From assembly GCA_965204165.1 (NCBI GenBank), contig OZ241969.1, forward strand, positions 496,001 to 560,000: DNA of 64,000 nt, read 5' to 3'. The stretch is from VYFG01 sp965204165 (GTDB lineage: Bacteria; Pseudomonadota; Gammaproteobacteria; Arenicellales; Poriferihabitantaceae). A program made the position numbers and the translations under genes. The notes below the pieces were generated by a model. The model saw only the letters and a list, made by a program, of their open reading frames with translations. It was not told the origin of the DNA and made no database searches. Shown piece after piece: positions 16,664 to 25,426 of the stretch (its first letter is position 1; each line of letters begins with the position of its first letter).

Positions 16664-17584
16664 TTACGGAATGCGCGGGCGGCGGTTCACCAGGTACACC
16701 CCGGCGCAGACCATGGCGAGCGCCCACAGCACGGAGGACGTCAGGTCCTCCCCCAGGATCAGCCAGCCGAATATCACGCCGAAAACCGGCGCAAGAAAAC
16801 TGAACGACGCCATGTCCGCGGCGGGATACACCGACAGCACCCAGAACCAGACCAGGAACCCGAGGCAGATCACCACCAGCACCTGGAAGGCCACCAGCCA
16901 GGCCGTCAGCGCGGTGAACTGCCGAACCGGGTCGCCGACCAAGGCGGCGGCAGCCATCAGGATGACCGCCGACACCACGAGCTGGTACAGGAGCTGCATT
17001 TCCGGGCAGGCCCTGGACAGGCTGGTGGTTCGGGCCACGAGGATGATGCCCGCCCAGAACACGGCGGCGACGAGGCAGTAGAGATCTCCGCGCAGGGTGG
17101 GGCGCAGCGTGTCGAAATGGTCGGACATTGCAACCACGACGCCCGCCACCGCGAGAACGAGCCCGGCCAGCCGGACCAGGGTCAGGTTTTCGCCCGGAAT
17201 CATGAAGTGGGCCCCGACAGCCGCCCAGAACGGCATCGTGTAGAAGAATACCGAGGCACGGGCCACCGTCGTGTGGTCCAGCGCCGGGAAGAGCAGGAGA
17301 AATTCGCTGGCGAAGAAAACGCCGGCGAGAATCCCGGGGGCCAGGCTGCCGTCGCGCAGCGTCAGCCTGCGGCGGAGGGCCATCGCCACGAGAAGGACCG
17401 GAAGGATGGCCAGGGCGGAACGCAGCCCGGCCTGGAACACCGGCTGCAACCCGATATTGGTCACCTTCACCACTACCTGGTTGAGCCCCATCAGCGCCGA
17501 GCAGAAAATCAGGAGCCCCGCGCCCAGCCCGTCAATACGCTCGCGCCGCCGGGTAACCGGTAACCTCCTGGTCGTGTCGTTCAT
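16664..17584 (-). CDS. EamA/DMT-family membrane transporter (1)
   Basis: A 306-residue protein with about ten hydrophobic segments in two EamA repeats, the pattern of drug/metabolite exporters such as RhaT/YdcZ relatives. The first repeat includes LLIFCSALMGLNQVVVKVTN and AGVFFASEFLLLFPALDHTT; the second ends with FGVIFGWLILGEDLTSSVLW. The substrate cannot be inferred. It is convergent with the double adenylate kinase, with an 18-base gap, so the two share a very short terminator region. It is one of three DMT paralogues within 9 kb. Confidence 0.88.
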   Translation of the reverse strand: MNDTTRRLPVTRRRERIDGLGAGLLIFCSALMGLNQVVVKVTNIGLQPVFQAGLRSALAILPVLLVAMALRRRLTLRDGSLAPGILAGVFFASEFLLLFPALDHTTVARASVFFYTMPFWAAVGAHFMIPGENLTLVRLAGLVLAVAGVVVAMSDHFDTLRPTLRGDLYCLVAAVFWAGIILVARTTSLSRACPEMQLLYQLVVSAVILMAAAALVGDPVRQFTALTAWLVAFQVLVVICLGFLVWFWVLSVYPAADMASFSFLAPVFGVIFGWLILGEDLTSSVLWALAMVCAGVYLVNRRPRIP

Positions 17585-17626
17585 GGATGCCTGGATTCAC
17601 ATGGGCGGATCGCGAGTGTAGCGGTT

Positions 17627-17656
17627 TTGAAACACACCCGGCTATTTGAGTACACT
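17627..17656 (+). promoter_or_regulatory. Promoter for the short-chain dehydrogenase-like gene
   Basis: TTGAAA (17627-17632) and TACACT (17651-17656) separated by 18 bases form a good sigma-70-type promoter. The predicted start lies about 35 bases before the ATG at 17696. Confidence 0.5.
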
Positions 17657-17695
17657 TCGCCCGTAACCCAACCCACAACCCATCGTTCATTCATC

Positions 17696-18400
17696 ATGCA
17701 AAGATTCAGCGGCAAGAAAGCCATTGTCCTCGGCGGCACCTCCGGTATCGGCCTCGCGGTTTGCCGCCAGCTCCGGGACGAGGGGGCGAACGTCCTCGCC
17801 GCCAGCCGCCGGGGCAGTACGGAAACCGGCGAGGAGGGCATCGAGACCGTGGCCTGCGACGTGCTGGACCGCGAGGCCCTGGACCGGCTTTTTTCCGCCC
17901 ATGCACCCTTCGACTTCCTGGTATGCGCCGCCACCGGCGGCCCCCGGGCCCGGGGACCGTTCCTGGACATGGACCTGGACGCCTTCCAGGCATCCTTCGC
18001 CAAGCTCTGGGGCTATACCAACGCCGTCCACAGCGGCACGCCGCATCTGGCCGAGAACGGCGCCATCGTGCTCATCAGCGGGTCACCGGCCCGCAAGTCC
18101 GGCCCGGGCATGCTCGCCATATCCACGGTCGGCAACGCCGTGGAAGGGTTCGCCCGGGCACTCGCCCCGGAGATTCCCCCCCGGCGCATCAACGTGGTTT
18201 CGCCGGGCACCATCGACACGCCGATGTTCCCCATGGAAGGCGATGAACGGGCGCGGTATTTACGGGACCAGACCGGAGACAACGCCATTCCGCGGGCGGG
18301 AAAGCCGGAGGAAGTGGCGGAGGCGGTGCTGTTCCTGCTCGGCAACGAATTCGTGACGGGCACCACCGTGGACGTGGACGGGGGCGCGCTGCTGCCCTGA
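17696..18400 (+). CDS. SDR-family protein lacking the catalytic Tyr-Lys pair
   Basis: Rossmann-fold short-chain dehydrogenase/reductase relative of 234 residues. The cofactor-binding turn GGTSGIG (13-19), the SDR segment VVSPGTIDTPMF and the C-terminal FVTGTTVDVDGG end are clear. At the place of the YxxxK catalytic pair, however, the protein reads AISTVGNAV, with Ile142 and Gly146 where Tyr and Lys should be. The NAG motif is replaced by CAATGG. The nucleotide site is kept but normal SDR chemistry is unlikely. The start at ATG 17696 puts the Rossmann strand at the usual distance. Function unknown. Confidence 0.85.
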   Translation: MQRFSGKKAIVLGGTSGIGLAVCRQLRDEGANVLAASRRGSTETGEEGIETVACDVLDREALDRLFSAHAPFDFLVCAATGGPRARGPFLDMDLDAFQASFAKLWGYTNAVHSGTPHLAENGAIVLISGSPARKSGPGMLAISTVGNAVEGFARALAPEIPPRRINVVSPGTIDTPMFPMEGDERARYLRDQTGDNAIPRAGKPEEVAEAVLFLLGNEFVTGTTVDVDGGALLP

Positions 18401-18440
18401 CAGGACCGGGCGGCGGGCATTGCCCGCATCTCCCCCGCCC

Positions 18441-18479
18441 GGGCATCCGCCGCGCAATTCCCGGCAAGAGCGGATGCCC
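18441..18479. repeat. Inverted repeat between convergent genes
   Basis: GGGCATCCGC (18441-18450) and GCGGATGCCC (18470-18479) form a perfect 10-bp stem with a 19-base loop. The right arm touches the last base of the DMT gene stop. A smaller GCGGGC-ATT-GCCCGC hairpin precedes it near 18413-18427. No T-runs follow, so this may be a factor-dependent bidirectional termination or RNA-processing structure. Confidence 0.5.
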
Positions 18480-19372
18480 TACCGCAGTATGCGCCGCCGC
18501 TCCCGGAACCAGATCACCAGCCCCGCGACAATCACCACCGCCGCGCCGAGGAGTGTCCAACGATCCGGCGGGTGGTGGAATACCAGGTAGCTGAGAGCGG
18601 TCATCCAGATGATGAAACTGTAGCTGAACGGCGTCAGCATGCTGGCCTCGGCGAATCCATGCGCCCGGGTGATGCATTCGTGGCCCAACCAGCCGAAGAG
18701 CGGCGTCAGCAGCAGGATGTGCCATTCCTGGGAGGTTTCCGGAACCTGCCACGACCAGACGCCGAAAGGCAGCAGTACCAGCGTCCCCACCAGTCCGGCG
18801 TAGAACTGCTGCATCTGTATGGCGACCACGCCCGCCAGCTTGCGTGTCAGCAGGGTGTAGAACGCGAACAGGGTGACGTTGGAGAGCGAAAGCAGCACCG
18901 CCGGATGAAACTCGGCATCGAACGGCCGGATCGCGATCAGGATCCCGAGGAATCCGGCGACAATTGCAGACCACCGCCAGACCCCCACGCGCTCCCCCAG
19001 GAACACCCCGGACAGCGCGCAGACGATGATCGGGGCGGAAAACATGATGGTGGAGGTCAGGGTCAGGGGCAGGTACCTAAGTGCCATGAAATTCAGCACG
19101 GTGGTCAGCATCAGCAGCACGCCGCGCAGCACGACCAGGGACATCATGGGAGTACGGAAGCGGCCGAGGGACAACCCTCCCCGGCAGATCAGAACCGTGG
19201 ATATCAGGAAATGCCCCGCATAGCGGACGAGCGACACCTGCAGCACGGACAGCCCAGCCAGCACCAGCCATTTCGCGCTGCTGTCGAGCATGGCGAACAG
19301 CAGGTAGGCGAGACACATGAGCAGGATGCCCGGCATCGGGCGGTCGCTCCTGGGGTTGGCGACAATGGACAT
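18479..19372 (-). CDS. EamA/DMT-family membrane transporter (2)
   Basis: A 297-residue ten-segment DMT exporter. Two EamA halves are visible: ILLMCLAYLLFAMLDSSAKW at the N-terminus, LTSTIMFSAPIIVCALSGVF before the midpoint, and SFIIWMTALSYLVFHHPPDR near the end. Substrate unknown. It lies downstream of the lyase-like and desaturase genes in the same direction with a 39-base gap, so it may belong to their operon, although a small hairpin (19384-19400) sits in that gap. Confidence 0.88.
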   Translation of the reverse strand: MSIVANPRSDRPMPGILLMCLAYLLFAMLDSSAKWLVLAGLSVLQVSLVRYAGHFLISTVLICRGGLSLGRFRTPMMSLVVLRGVLLMLTTVLNFMALRYLPLTLTSTIMFSAPIIVCALSGVFLGERVGVWRWSAIVAGFLGILIAIRPFDAEFHPAVLLSLSNVTLFAFYTLLTRKLAGVVAIQMQQFYAGLVGTLVLLPFGVWSWQVPETSQEWHILLLTPLFGWLGHECITRAHGFAEASMLTPFSYSFIIWMTALSYLVFHHPPDRWTLLGAAVVIVAGLVIWFRERRRILR

Positions 19373-19383
19373 GGACTGGGTAT

Positions 19384-19400
19384 CCCCTGCCGGGCAGGGG
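19384..19400 (-). promoter_or_regulatory. Small GC-rich hairpin between lyase-like gene and DMT gene
   Basis: CCCCTGC-CGG-GCAGGGG forms a 7-bp stem with a 3-base loop, starting 12 bases after the lyase-like stop codon on the coding strand. There is no T-run, so partial attenuation is more likely than full termination. Confidence 0.4.
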
Positions 19401-19411
19401 CATGCTGTGAA

Positions 19412-20911
19412 TCAGAGGTCTTCGCAGATTCCTCCGGCGATCCGGTCTGCCAGGGCGTCTATGGCATCACCAAGCGGCCGTTCCGCCGCCGCCGGCTCCA
19501 CCACCTTCCTGACGCGGTCATGGAGTTCGGCCAGCAACGGGGCCGAGGTCGGACCGCCTCGCAATTCCGCGGCCCGGTCCGCCACCATCATCTCCATGGC
19601 GCACAGTTTCCATCCCAGTTCGACCACGCCCTGCAGACCCTTGACGGCGGCGGGCGCATTGGACTGGATGTCCTCCACGCCATCCGCATTCACACTGGGC
19701 CAGACCGGCACCGGCATGGCCGCGTGGCCAAGTTCCGCCACCACCGACTCGGCAACCTTCATGAGCGGGGCGAAGCCGTTGGCATCGAGGCCGGGCGCCG
19801 CCAGGTACTGGGGCAGTCCGCTGAAGCGCTCTGAGAGCAGCTTGCTCATTCGGGCAAGCTGCGCCTGGGACAGTTGCACCAGTGCCTGGGACAGGGCGTG
19901 GGCGGCGACCGTCAGGAGCGGCGTATGAAACGCGCCGCAGGAGATGATGCGGTCCCCGGCAAGGTCGACCACGGGGTTGTCGCTGGCACTGTTGATTTCC
20001 GCGCAGGCCGCCTCCTTCGCGAAATCCAGCGCGGCGAATGCGGCGCCGTGAACCTGCGGAAGGTTCCGTATCGACAGCGGATCCTGCAGCCGCCGGGCAT
20101 TTGCCGGGTCGACGATCCGGCTCCCCGCCAGCAGCCGGCGCAGATCCCCGGCGGCCCGGGCCTGCCCCGGCTGCGGATGCAGATCGTCCACCAAGGCATC
20201 GAGCGGTGTCGTGGAGGCCTCGAACGCATCCATCGACATGGCCGCGGCGCCCTGCGCCGCACCGAGCAGGCGTCCCGCGCCGTGGACCGCCAGTGCCATG
20301 GCCGCCGCGGAAAACCCGGAGTGATTCGCCAGGGCGAGACCGTCCCTCGGTCCGGGCGACAGGGGGGCCAGTCCCGCCTCGGACAGCGCCTTAGCGGCAT
20401 CCATCGTCCGGCCCCGGGCATCAGTCATCCGCCCTTCCCCGCACAGGGCCAGACCCAGAACAGCCCCCTGGCAGAGGTCGCCGGCACCGATGGAACCGAC
20501 GCTGCCGACCACCGGTGTCAGCCCCCGGTTGAGACACTCGCAGAGCATCTCCGGCACCGAGGCATCCGCGCCCGCGGCGCCTTTCATCAGCGTGTTCAGC
20601 CGCACCGCCATCGCGGCCCGGACCTGGGTCCTGGACAGGGGCGTACCGATGGCATGGGCCCGGCCCCGCAGGGTTTTCAGTGAAAAGTCCGCCGCCTCCG
20701 CCGCGGTCAGTGTCTCAGTTGCACGGGACCCGAGGCCGGTGGTGAGCCCGTAGACCTGTTCCCCCTTCCCGAGGGCTTGAAGCACCCGGTCCCGGGCCCG
20801 GCGCACCCGCTCAAGACCCGCCTCGTCCAGCGACACTCCGGCGTCGGGCGAGGCGGCGATCCGGGCAAGTTGGTCAAGGGTGAGGCTGCTGCCATCAACG
20901 ACGACAGCCAT
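19412..20911 (-). CDS. Aromatic amino acid lyase-family protein with altered MIO motif
   Basis: Homologue of histidine/phenylalanine ammonia-lyases, 499 residues, with fold-wide similarity: YGLTTGLG (54-61), the mid-helix SDNPVVD and the helical C-terminus. The self-cyclising Ala-Ser-Gly tripeptide is absent: where HutH has GSVGASGDL this protein reads GSVGSIGAGDL (136-146), one residue short at the Ser. MIO formation by the known route therefore looks impossible, so it is probably not a normal ammonia-lyase. I chose ATG 20911 because it overlaps the desaturase stop (ATGA) and starts with normal family sequence. True function unknown. Confidence 0.85.
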   Translation of the reverse strand: MAVVVDGSSLTLDQLARIAASPDAGVSLDEAGLERVRRARDRVLQALGKGEQVYGLTTGLGSRATETLTAAEAADFSLKTLRGRAHAIGTPLSRTQVRAAMAVRLNTLMKGAAGADASVPEMLCECLNRGLTPVVGSVGSIGAGDLCQGAVLGLALCGEGRMTDARGRTMDAAKALSEAGLAPLSPGPRDGLALANHSGFSAAAMALAVHGAGRLLGAAQGAAAMSMDAFEASTTPLDALVDDLHPQPGQARAAGDLRRLLAGSRIVDPANARRLQDPLSIRNLPQVHGAAFAALDFAKEAACAEINSASDNPVVDLAGDRIISCGAFHTPLLTVAAHALSQALVQLSQAQLARMSKLLSERFSGLPQYLAAPGLDANGFAPLMKVAESVVAELGHAAMPVPVWPSVNADGVEDIQSNAPAAVKGLQGVVELGWKLCAMEMMVADRAAELRGGPTSAPLLAELHDRVRKVVEPAAAERPLGDAIDALADRIAGGICEDL

Positions 20912-21831
20912 CAGGGCGCGCCGGCAACCGCGGCAGCAGGTTTCCGGCCGAGCGCGCGATAGATCTCCCGGTTCACCCGGAAATAGCCGTGGCCGACATG
21001 GACCAGACGGTCGGATATCAGGCGGTTGGCCTGCGGCAGGCGGTGGAAGGGGATGCCCGCGTAGGCATGGTGCGCGGTGTGGAGATTCATGTTCCAGCAG
21101 AGCCGCTGCAGCAACGGGTTGGTCAGCGTGGTGCGGGTGTTGTCGAACATGTCGGGAACCTCGGGGCAACCGGTATGTTCCGCAAGCAGGAACATGCGCA
21201 GCGCCGGCTGCGCCACCATGACCGGCAGTATCCAGTACCACCACAGCGCCGCAGTCTGGAATACCACGGACAGCGTTGCCAGTGCGCCGTAGATCAGCAG
21301 GAACCGCCGGGCCTCCGCTACCACTGCGTCCCGCCGGGACGCCGGCACGAAATCATCGGCCCGGCCGGAAGCATACCGAAGGAACATGCGGCCCTGGGCA
21401 GCCCAGTAGGGCAGCCCGCTGACATGCCGGACATAGCCCCACCTGGAGCCGGGTTTCGGCACCCCGAGTTCCGGGTCGCCGGGTACCTGGGTGTGGCGAT
21501 GGTGCGTCATGTGGAAGGCCCGGAAGTACCGGGGCGGCAGGAACAGGACCAGTCCGCAAAGGAACGCCACGCCACGGTTCAGGCCGCGCGACGCAAAAGC
21601 GGTTTCGTGAATGGTTTCGTGCAGGGGGCAGAACGAGAAAACCAGCACCACCGCGTAGCCGCACCAGCAGAGCGCCGCCGGCACCGGCGGCAGCCACAGG
21701 GAGCCGGCGGCCAGCAGACCCAGCAGCAGCAGGTGCAGCGCCAGGGCTCCGAGGCCCGCCCCGTCGGTCTTCACCACAAGACCGGACAGGACATCCGGGT
21801 CGATTGCCTGGGATCGTCGTGCCTGGGACAT
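20911..21831 (-). CDS. Fatty acid desaturase-family membrane protein
   Basis: Membrane di-iron desaturase/hydroxylase of 306 residues with all histidine boxes: HETIHE (HxxxH type), HMTHHRHTQ (HxxHH) and HTAHHAYAGIPFH (HxxHH). Hydrophobic pairs flank the boxes. Homologues act on fatty acyl chains, carotenoids or other hydrophobic substrates, and the substrate here is not evident. Its stop overlaps the start of the MIO-altered lyase-like gene, so the two are translationally coupled and probably act in one pathway. A TATTAT -10-like element lies at 21851-21856, with ATG at 21831. Confidence 0.87.
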   Translation of the reverse strand: MSQARRSQAIDPDVLSGLVVKTDGAGLGALALHLLLLGLLAAGSLWLPPVPAALCWCGYAVVLVFSFCPLHETIHETAFASRGLNRGVAFLCGLVLFLPPRYFRAFHMTHHRHTQVPGDPELGVPKPGSRWGYVRHVSGLPYWAAQGRMFLRYASGRADDFVPASRRDAVVAEARRFLLIYGALATLSVVFQTAALWWYWILPVMVAQPALRMFLLAEHTGCPEVPDMFDNTRTTLTNPLLQRLCWNMNLHTAHHAYAGIPFHRLPQANRLISDRLVHVGHGYFRVNREIYRALGRKPAAAVAGAP

Positions 21832-21974
21832 GGATCGTTCGGAAATTCCAATAATACCAGGGTGAGTTTATCGGACTCAGGGAGGATGGGGAATCTTCAC
21901 CCGGCGGCGGCATGGTGATTTTCATCATCATGTGCCGCGCCGGTTCCATGGTTCCGTTCCGCCCGCGGGACCCT

Positions 21975-22038
21975 GGCCGGGAACGGTCCCGGCCCCCACA
22001 TGGAATACGCTGGGCGGGAGTGCTATTCTCACTCCCGC
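21975..22038. promoter_or_regulatory. Two perfect palindromes in the region before the kinase-regulator gene
   Basis: GGCCGGGA-ACGG-TCCCGGCC (21975-21994) and GCGGGAGTG-CTATTCT-CACTCCCGC (22014-22038) are perfect 8-bp and 9-bp inverted repeats. They lie in the 289-base gap between the divergent desaturase and kinase genes. The second, centred 95 bases before the kinase start, has the geometry of an operator for a dimeric winged-helix regulator. Autoregulation by the downstream protein is inference. Confidence 0.5.
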
Positions 22039-22120
22039 GACATGGAAAACAGGAGACTGCGCCAGGGCAGGAGCCGCGCACCCGGTCCGGCTGCGGTTCC
22101 GATCCGGAAGAGGTACGCCA

Positions 22121-24481
22121 ATGAACAGTTCCGAAGAAACAAGACGCGAATCCGGGAGGTCCGAGGAGCGGATGGCTGCGCTGAGCGCGGCCATCCTGCG
22201 CATCAACGCGAGTCTGGATCTCGCCACCGTTCTGCAGGAGGTCGTCGACAGCGCCTGCGCGCTCACCGGCGCGCGCCACGGTGTCATCGCCACCGCCGAC
22301 GAGGCGGGCGAGATGCGCGAACTTGTCGCCTCCGGCTTCACCGACGAGGAGCACCGGCAGTTGGCGAAGTGGTCCGAAGATGCGCGATTCTTCGAGCACT
22401 TCCGGGACTTTTCGGGGCCGGTGAGTCTCGACGACCTGCCGCCCGAAATCCTCGCGGACGGCAGCCCGGAGCACCCGATGCCGGCCAGGACCTTCCAGGT
22501 CACCCCGGTGCGCCACGGGGGCGAGCACATGGGCAGCTTCTTCCTCGCCGGCAAGGAGGGCGCCCCGGAATTCACCGGGGAGGACGAAGAGGCGCTCGTG
22601 CTCTTCGCCTCCCAGGCCGCCACCGCGATCGCAAACGCACGCGCGCGCCGCGACGAACAGCGCGCCCGGGCGGACCTCGAGGCCCTGGTCGAGACTTCGC
22701 CGGTCGGCGTCGTCGTGTTCGACGCGCGGACCGCACGGACGATGTCGATCAACCGGGAGGCGCGGCGCATCGTCGAGGGACTGAACACCGCGAGCCGCGC
22801 TTCGGGAAATCTGCTCGAGGTGTTGACCTGCCGCTTCGCGGACGGCAGCGAGGTCGCGTTCCCGGAAATCCCCCTGATCCGCGCACTCGGCAACGCCACC
22901 ACGATGCGCGCCGAGGAAATCGTGCTTTCGGTGCCGAACGGGCCCAGCGTCAGGACCCTCATCAACGTGACGCCGATCCGTTCCGACGACGAGGAGGTCG
23001 TCTCGGTGGTCGTCACCCTGCAGGACCTGGCGCCGCTTGAGGAACTGGAACGGCAGCGGGTGGAATTCCTGAGCATGGTGAGTCACGAACTGCGCGCCCC
23101 CCTGACCTCCATCAAGGGCTCGTCCGCCGCGGTGCTGGGTGCCGCGCCCGCGTTGCCGCGGGCCGAGATGCTGCAGTTCTTCCGCGTCATCGACGGCCAG
23201 GCCGACCACATGCTGGGCCTGATCGGCAACCTGCTCGACGCCGGCCGCATCGAGGCGGGCACGCTGTCGGTGGAACCGGAATCCTCGGAGGTGGCCGCCC
23301 TCGTGGACCGGGCGAGAAACACCTTCCTGAGCGGCGGCGCCAGGCATGCCGTTCGCATCGAGCTGCCGCCCGCTCTCCCCCGGGTGATGGCGGACCGGGA
23401 ACGCATTGTCCAGGTGCTGAACAACCTGCTGTCCAACGCCGCCCGGCACTCCCCGGAATCCACCCCGATCCGCGTGGAGGCGACGCACGAGGGGGTGCAT
23501 GTCGAGGTCTCGGTCTGCGACTGGGGCCGGGGCATGCCGCCGGAGATGCTGGCGCAGCTCTTTCGCAAGCATGTCGCCCTTGACGGCGCCAACGCCGGGG
23601 GCGGGATCGGGACAACGGGCCTGGGGCTGGCCATATGCAAGGGGCTGGTGGAGGCCCACGGGGGCCGCATCCGCGCCGAGAGCGCGGGGCTCGGCAAGGG
23701 CGCGCGGTTCGCATTCACGCTGCCGGTGGCCGATGCCGAGGAAGTCCGGCCCCTTCCCCAGCAGCCCCCGGGCCGCCCGGACCTGCCCGGCGACTCACGG
23801 GAGAAGCCGCGCATCCTGATCGTGGATGACGACCCGAAGATGCTGCGCTACGCGCGTGATTCCCTCACTCATGCCGGCTATACCGCGCTGGTGACCGGTG
23901 ACCCGGAGGAGATTTCCGATCTGATCAACACGGAAAAACCCCGGCTGGTGCTGCTTGATCTCATGCTGCCGGGGGCTGACGGCATCGAGCTGATGGCGCA
24001 GATTCCGGAACTCTCCGACCTGCCCGTCATCATCATCTCCGGTTACGGCCACGACGAGACGCTTGCGCGCGCCTTCGACAGCGGCGCGGCGGATTACATC
24101 GTCAAGCCCTTCTCGCCGACCGAGCTCACCGCAAGGGTCGGGGCGGCGCTGCGCAGCCGGGTGAGCCCGGAGCCATTCGTGCTCGGCAGGCTCGCCATCG
24201 ATTACGAGCGGCGTCGGGTGACGGTGGGTGCGCGGGCGGTGACCCTCACCGCCACCGAGTACGAACTGCTGCGCATCCTCTCGGTCAACGCCGGGCGGGT
24301 GGTGACCTCCGGGTCGCTGCTGCGCCGGTTCTGGAGCACGCGGAGTCCCGACGATACCGAGCCCGTGCGCACCTTCGTGAAGAAACTCCGGGCCAAGCTC
24401 GGCGACGACGCGGGCTCTCCCACCTATATCTTCAACGAGCGCGGCGTCGGCTACCGCATGGCAAGACCGGGGGAGCAATGA
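22121..24481 (+). CDS. Single-protein two-component system: GAF-PAS-HisKA-HATPase-REC-winged helix
   Basis: A 786-residue soluble signalling protein. Order: GAF (about 20-170), PAS (about 185-295), dimerisation domain with phospho-accepting His322 in SMVSHELRAPL, HATPase (about 415-530, DRERIVQVLNNLLSNAARHS and GTTGLGLAICKGLVEAHGGR), receiver (about 560-675) with Asp613 in LLDLMLPGADG, and an OmpR/PhoB-type winged helix at the end (TATEYELLRILSVNAGRVVT, NERGVGYRM). No membrane segments are seen, so the input is cytoplasmic. Sensor and DNA-binding response regulator are normally separate proteins. GGAAGAGG lies 7 bases before ATG 22121. Regulon and ligand unknown. Confidence 0.92.
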   Translation: MNSSEETRRESGRSEERMAALSAAILRINASLDLATVLQEVVDSACALTGARHGVIATADEAGEMRELVASGFTDEEHRQLAKWSEDARFFEHFRDFSGPVSLDDLPPEILADGSPEHPMPARTFQVTPVRHGGEHMGSFFLAGKEGAPEFTGEDEEALVLFASQAATAIANARARRDEQRARADLEALVETSPVGVVVFDARTARTMSINREARRIVEGLNTASRASGNLLEVLTCRFADGSEVAFPEIPLIRALGNATTMRAEEIVLSVPNGPSVRTLINVTPIRSDDEEVVSVVVTLQDLAPLEELERQRVEFLSMVSHELRAPLTSIKGSSAAVLGAAPALPRAEMLQFFRVIDGQADHMLGLIGNLLDAGRIEAGTLSVEPESSEVAALVDRARNTFLSGGARHAVRIELPPALPRVMADRERIVQVLNNLLSNAARHSPESTPIRVEATHEGVHVEVSVCDWGRGMPPEMLAQLFRKHVALDGANAGGGIGTTGLGLAICKGLVEAHGGRIRAESAGLGKGARFAFTLPVADAEEVRPLPQQPPGRPDLPGDSREKPRILIVDDDPKMLRYARDSLTHAGYTALVTGDPEEISDLINTEKPRLVLLDLMLPGADGIELMAQIPELSDLPVIIISGYGHDETLARAFDSGAADYIVKPFSPTELTARVGAALRSRVSPEPFVLGRLAIDYERRRVTVGARAVTLTATEYELLRILSVNAGRVVTSGSLLRRFWSTRSPDDTEPVRTFVKKLRAKLGDDAGSPTYIFNERGVGYRMARPGEQ

Positions 24482-24505
24482 CGGCCCCGCCTTCCCGCCC
24501 CGGGT

Positions 24506-25426
24506 CTATTCCCTGCGGGGTCTCCCAATCCCGGAGCCCGGGTCCCGGCCGACCGCCATCATCCGCTCCCGCTCCTCCCTGAGACCCAGAAGCGAGTTGA
24601 CCATCAGGGTGGTCACGACGATGGCGCCCCCGACCATGGAATGGGCCCCGGGATTCTCTCCCAGCGCCAGCCAGACCCAGACGGGTCCCAGCACGGTCTC
24701 CAGCAGCATCATCAGGCCCACTTCCGGCGCCGGCAGGTATTTCGGTCCGAGGAACATCAGCGCATTGGCCACCGGCAGCATGATCATGCCCATGACGATG
24801 AGCCAGCCGAGGTCGGCGTTGGTGGTTTCCCCCGGAGCCACCAACGGGGCCAGGAACAGGGCGGTGAAAATGCCGCCAAGGCCGAGCGCGGGCATGATAT
24901 CGCGGTTGCGGGCGGCCCGGATGAGGGAAAACTGGGTACCGAGAATGAAGGCGGCGCACAGTCCGACAATGTCCCCGAGCCAGGCCCCCTCGAGGCGGAC
25001 GCTGCCCCGGGTGATCACCGAGATTCCCACCATCACCATGACGATGGCGAACCAGGTGCGCCGCGGGACGCGCTCGCGCAGGAACAGCCAGGCGATCACC
25101 GCGGCCCAGATCGGCGTGGTGCTCAACATGAACAGGGTGTTCGCCACCGAGGTATGGGTGATGGAATAGATGAAGCAGGTATTGCCAAGCCCGAAACAGA
25201 TCATGATGCCGTATTCCGCGGCGGAGAACCGGCCGAGGTGCGCGAACAGCCGGCCGCGATAGCGCAGGACGGCGAACAGCGAGATGACGATCCCGTACAG
25301 CAGGCAACGCCAGAACGTGATGGTCAGGGCTTCCGCATGGATCAGCCGTGTCAGCAGGCCGTCGGGGCTGAGGGCGAGAACCCCGAGCATCGTGATCAGA
25401 TACCCCTTGGACCGGGTCGACAGCAT
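24506..25426 (-). CDS. EamA/DMT-family membrane transporter (3)
   Basis: A 306-residue DMT exporter with two EamA repeats, including GLGNTCFIYSITHTSVANTL, TTPIWAAVIAWLFLRERVPR and a second-half LGPVWVWLALGENPGAHS. I chose ATG 25426, which overlaps the stop of the upstream glycosylase gene by 4 bases and begins just before the first membrane segment; the frame is open further upstream without similarity. The substrate is unknown. It converges on the kinase-regulator gene with a 24-base gap. Confidence 0.88.
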   Translation of the reverse strand: MLSTRSKGYLITMLGVLALSPDGLLTRLIHAEALTITFWRCLLYGIVISLFAVLRYRGRLFAHLGRFSAAEYGIMICFGLGNTCFIYSITHTSVANTLFMLSTTPIWAAVIAWLFLRERVPRRTWFAIVMVMVGISVITRGSVRLEGAWLGDIVGLCAAFILGTQFSLIRAARNRDIMPALGLGGIFTALFLAPLVAPGETTNADLGWLIVMGMIMLPVANALMFLGPKYLPAPEVGLMMLLETVLGPVWVWLALGENPGAHSMVGGAIVVTTLMVNSLLGLREERERMMAVGRDPGSGIGRPRRE

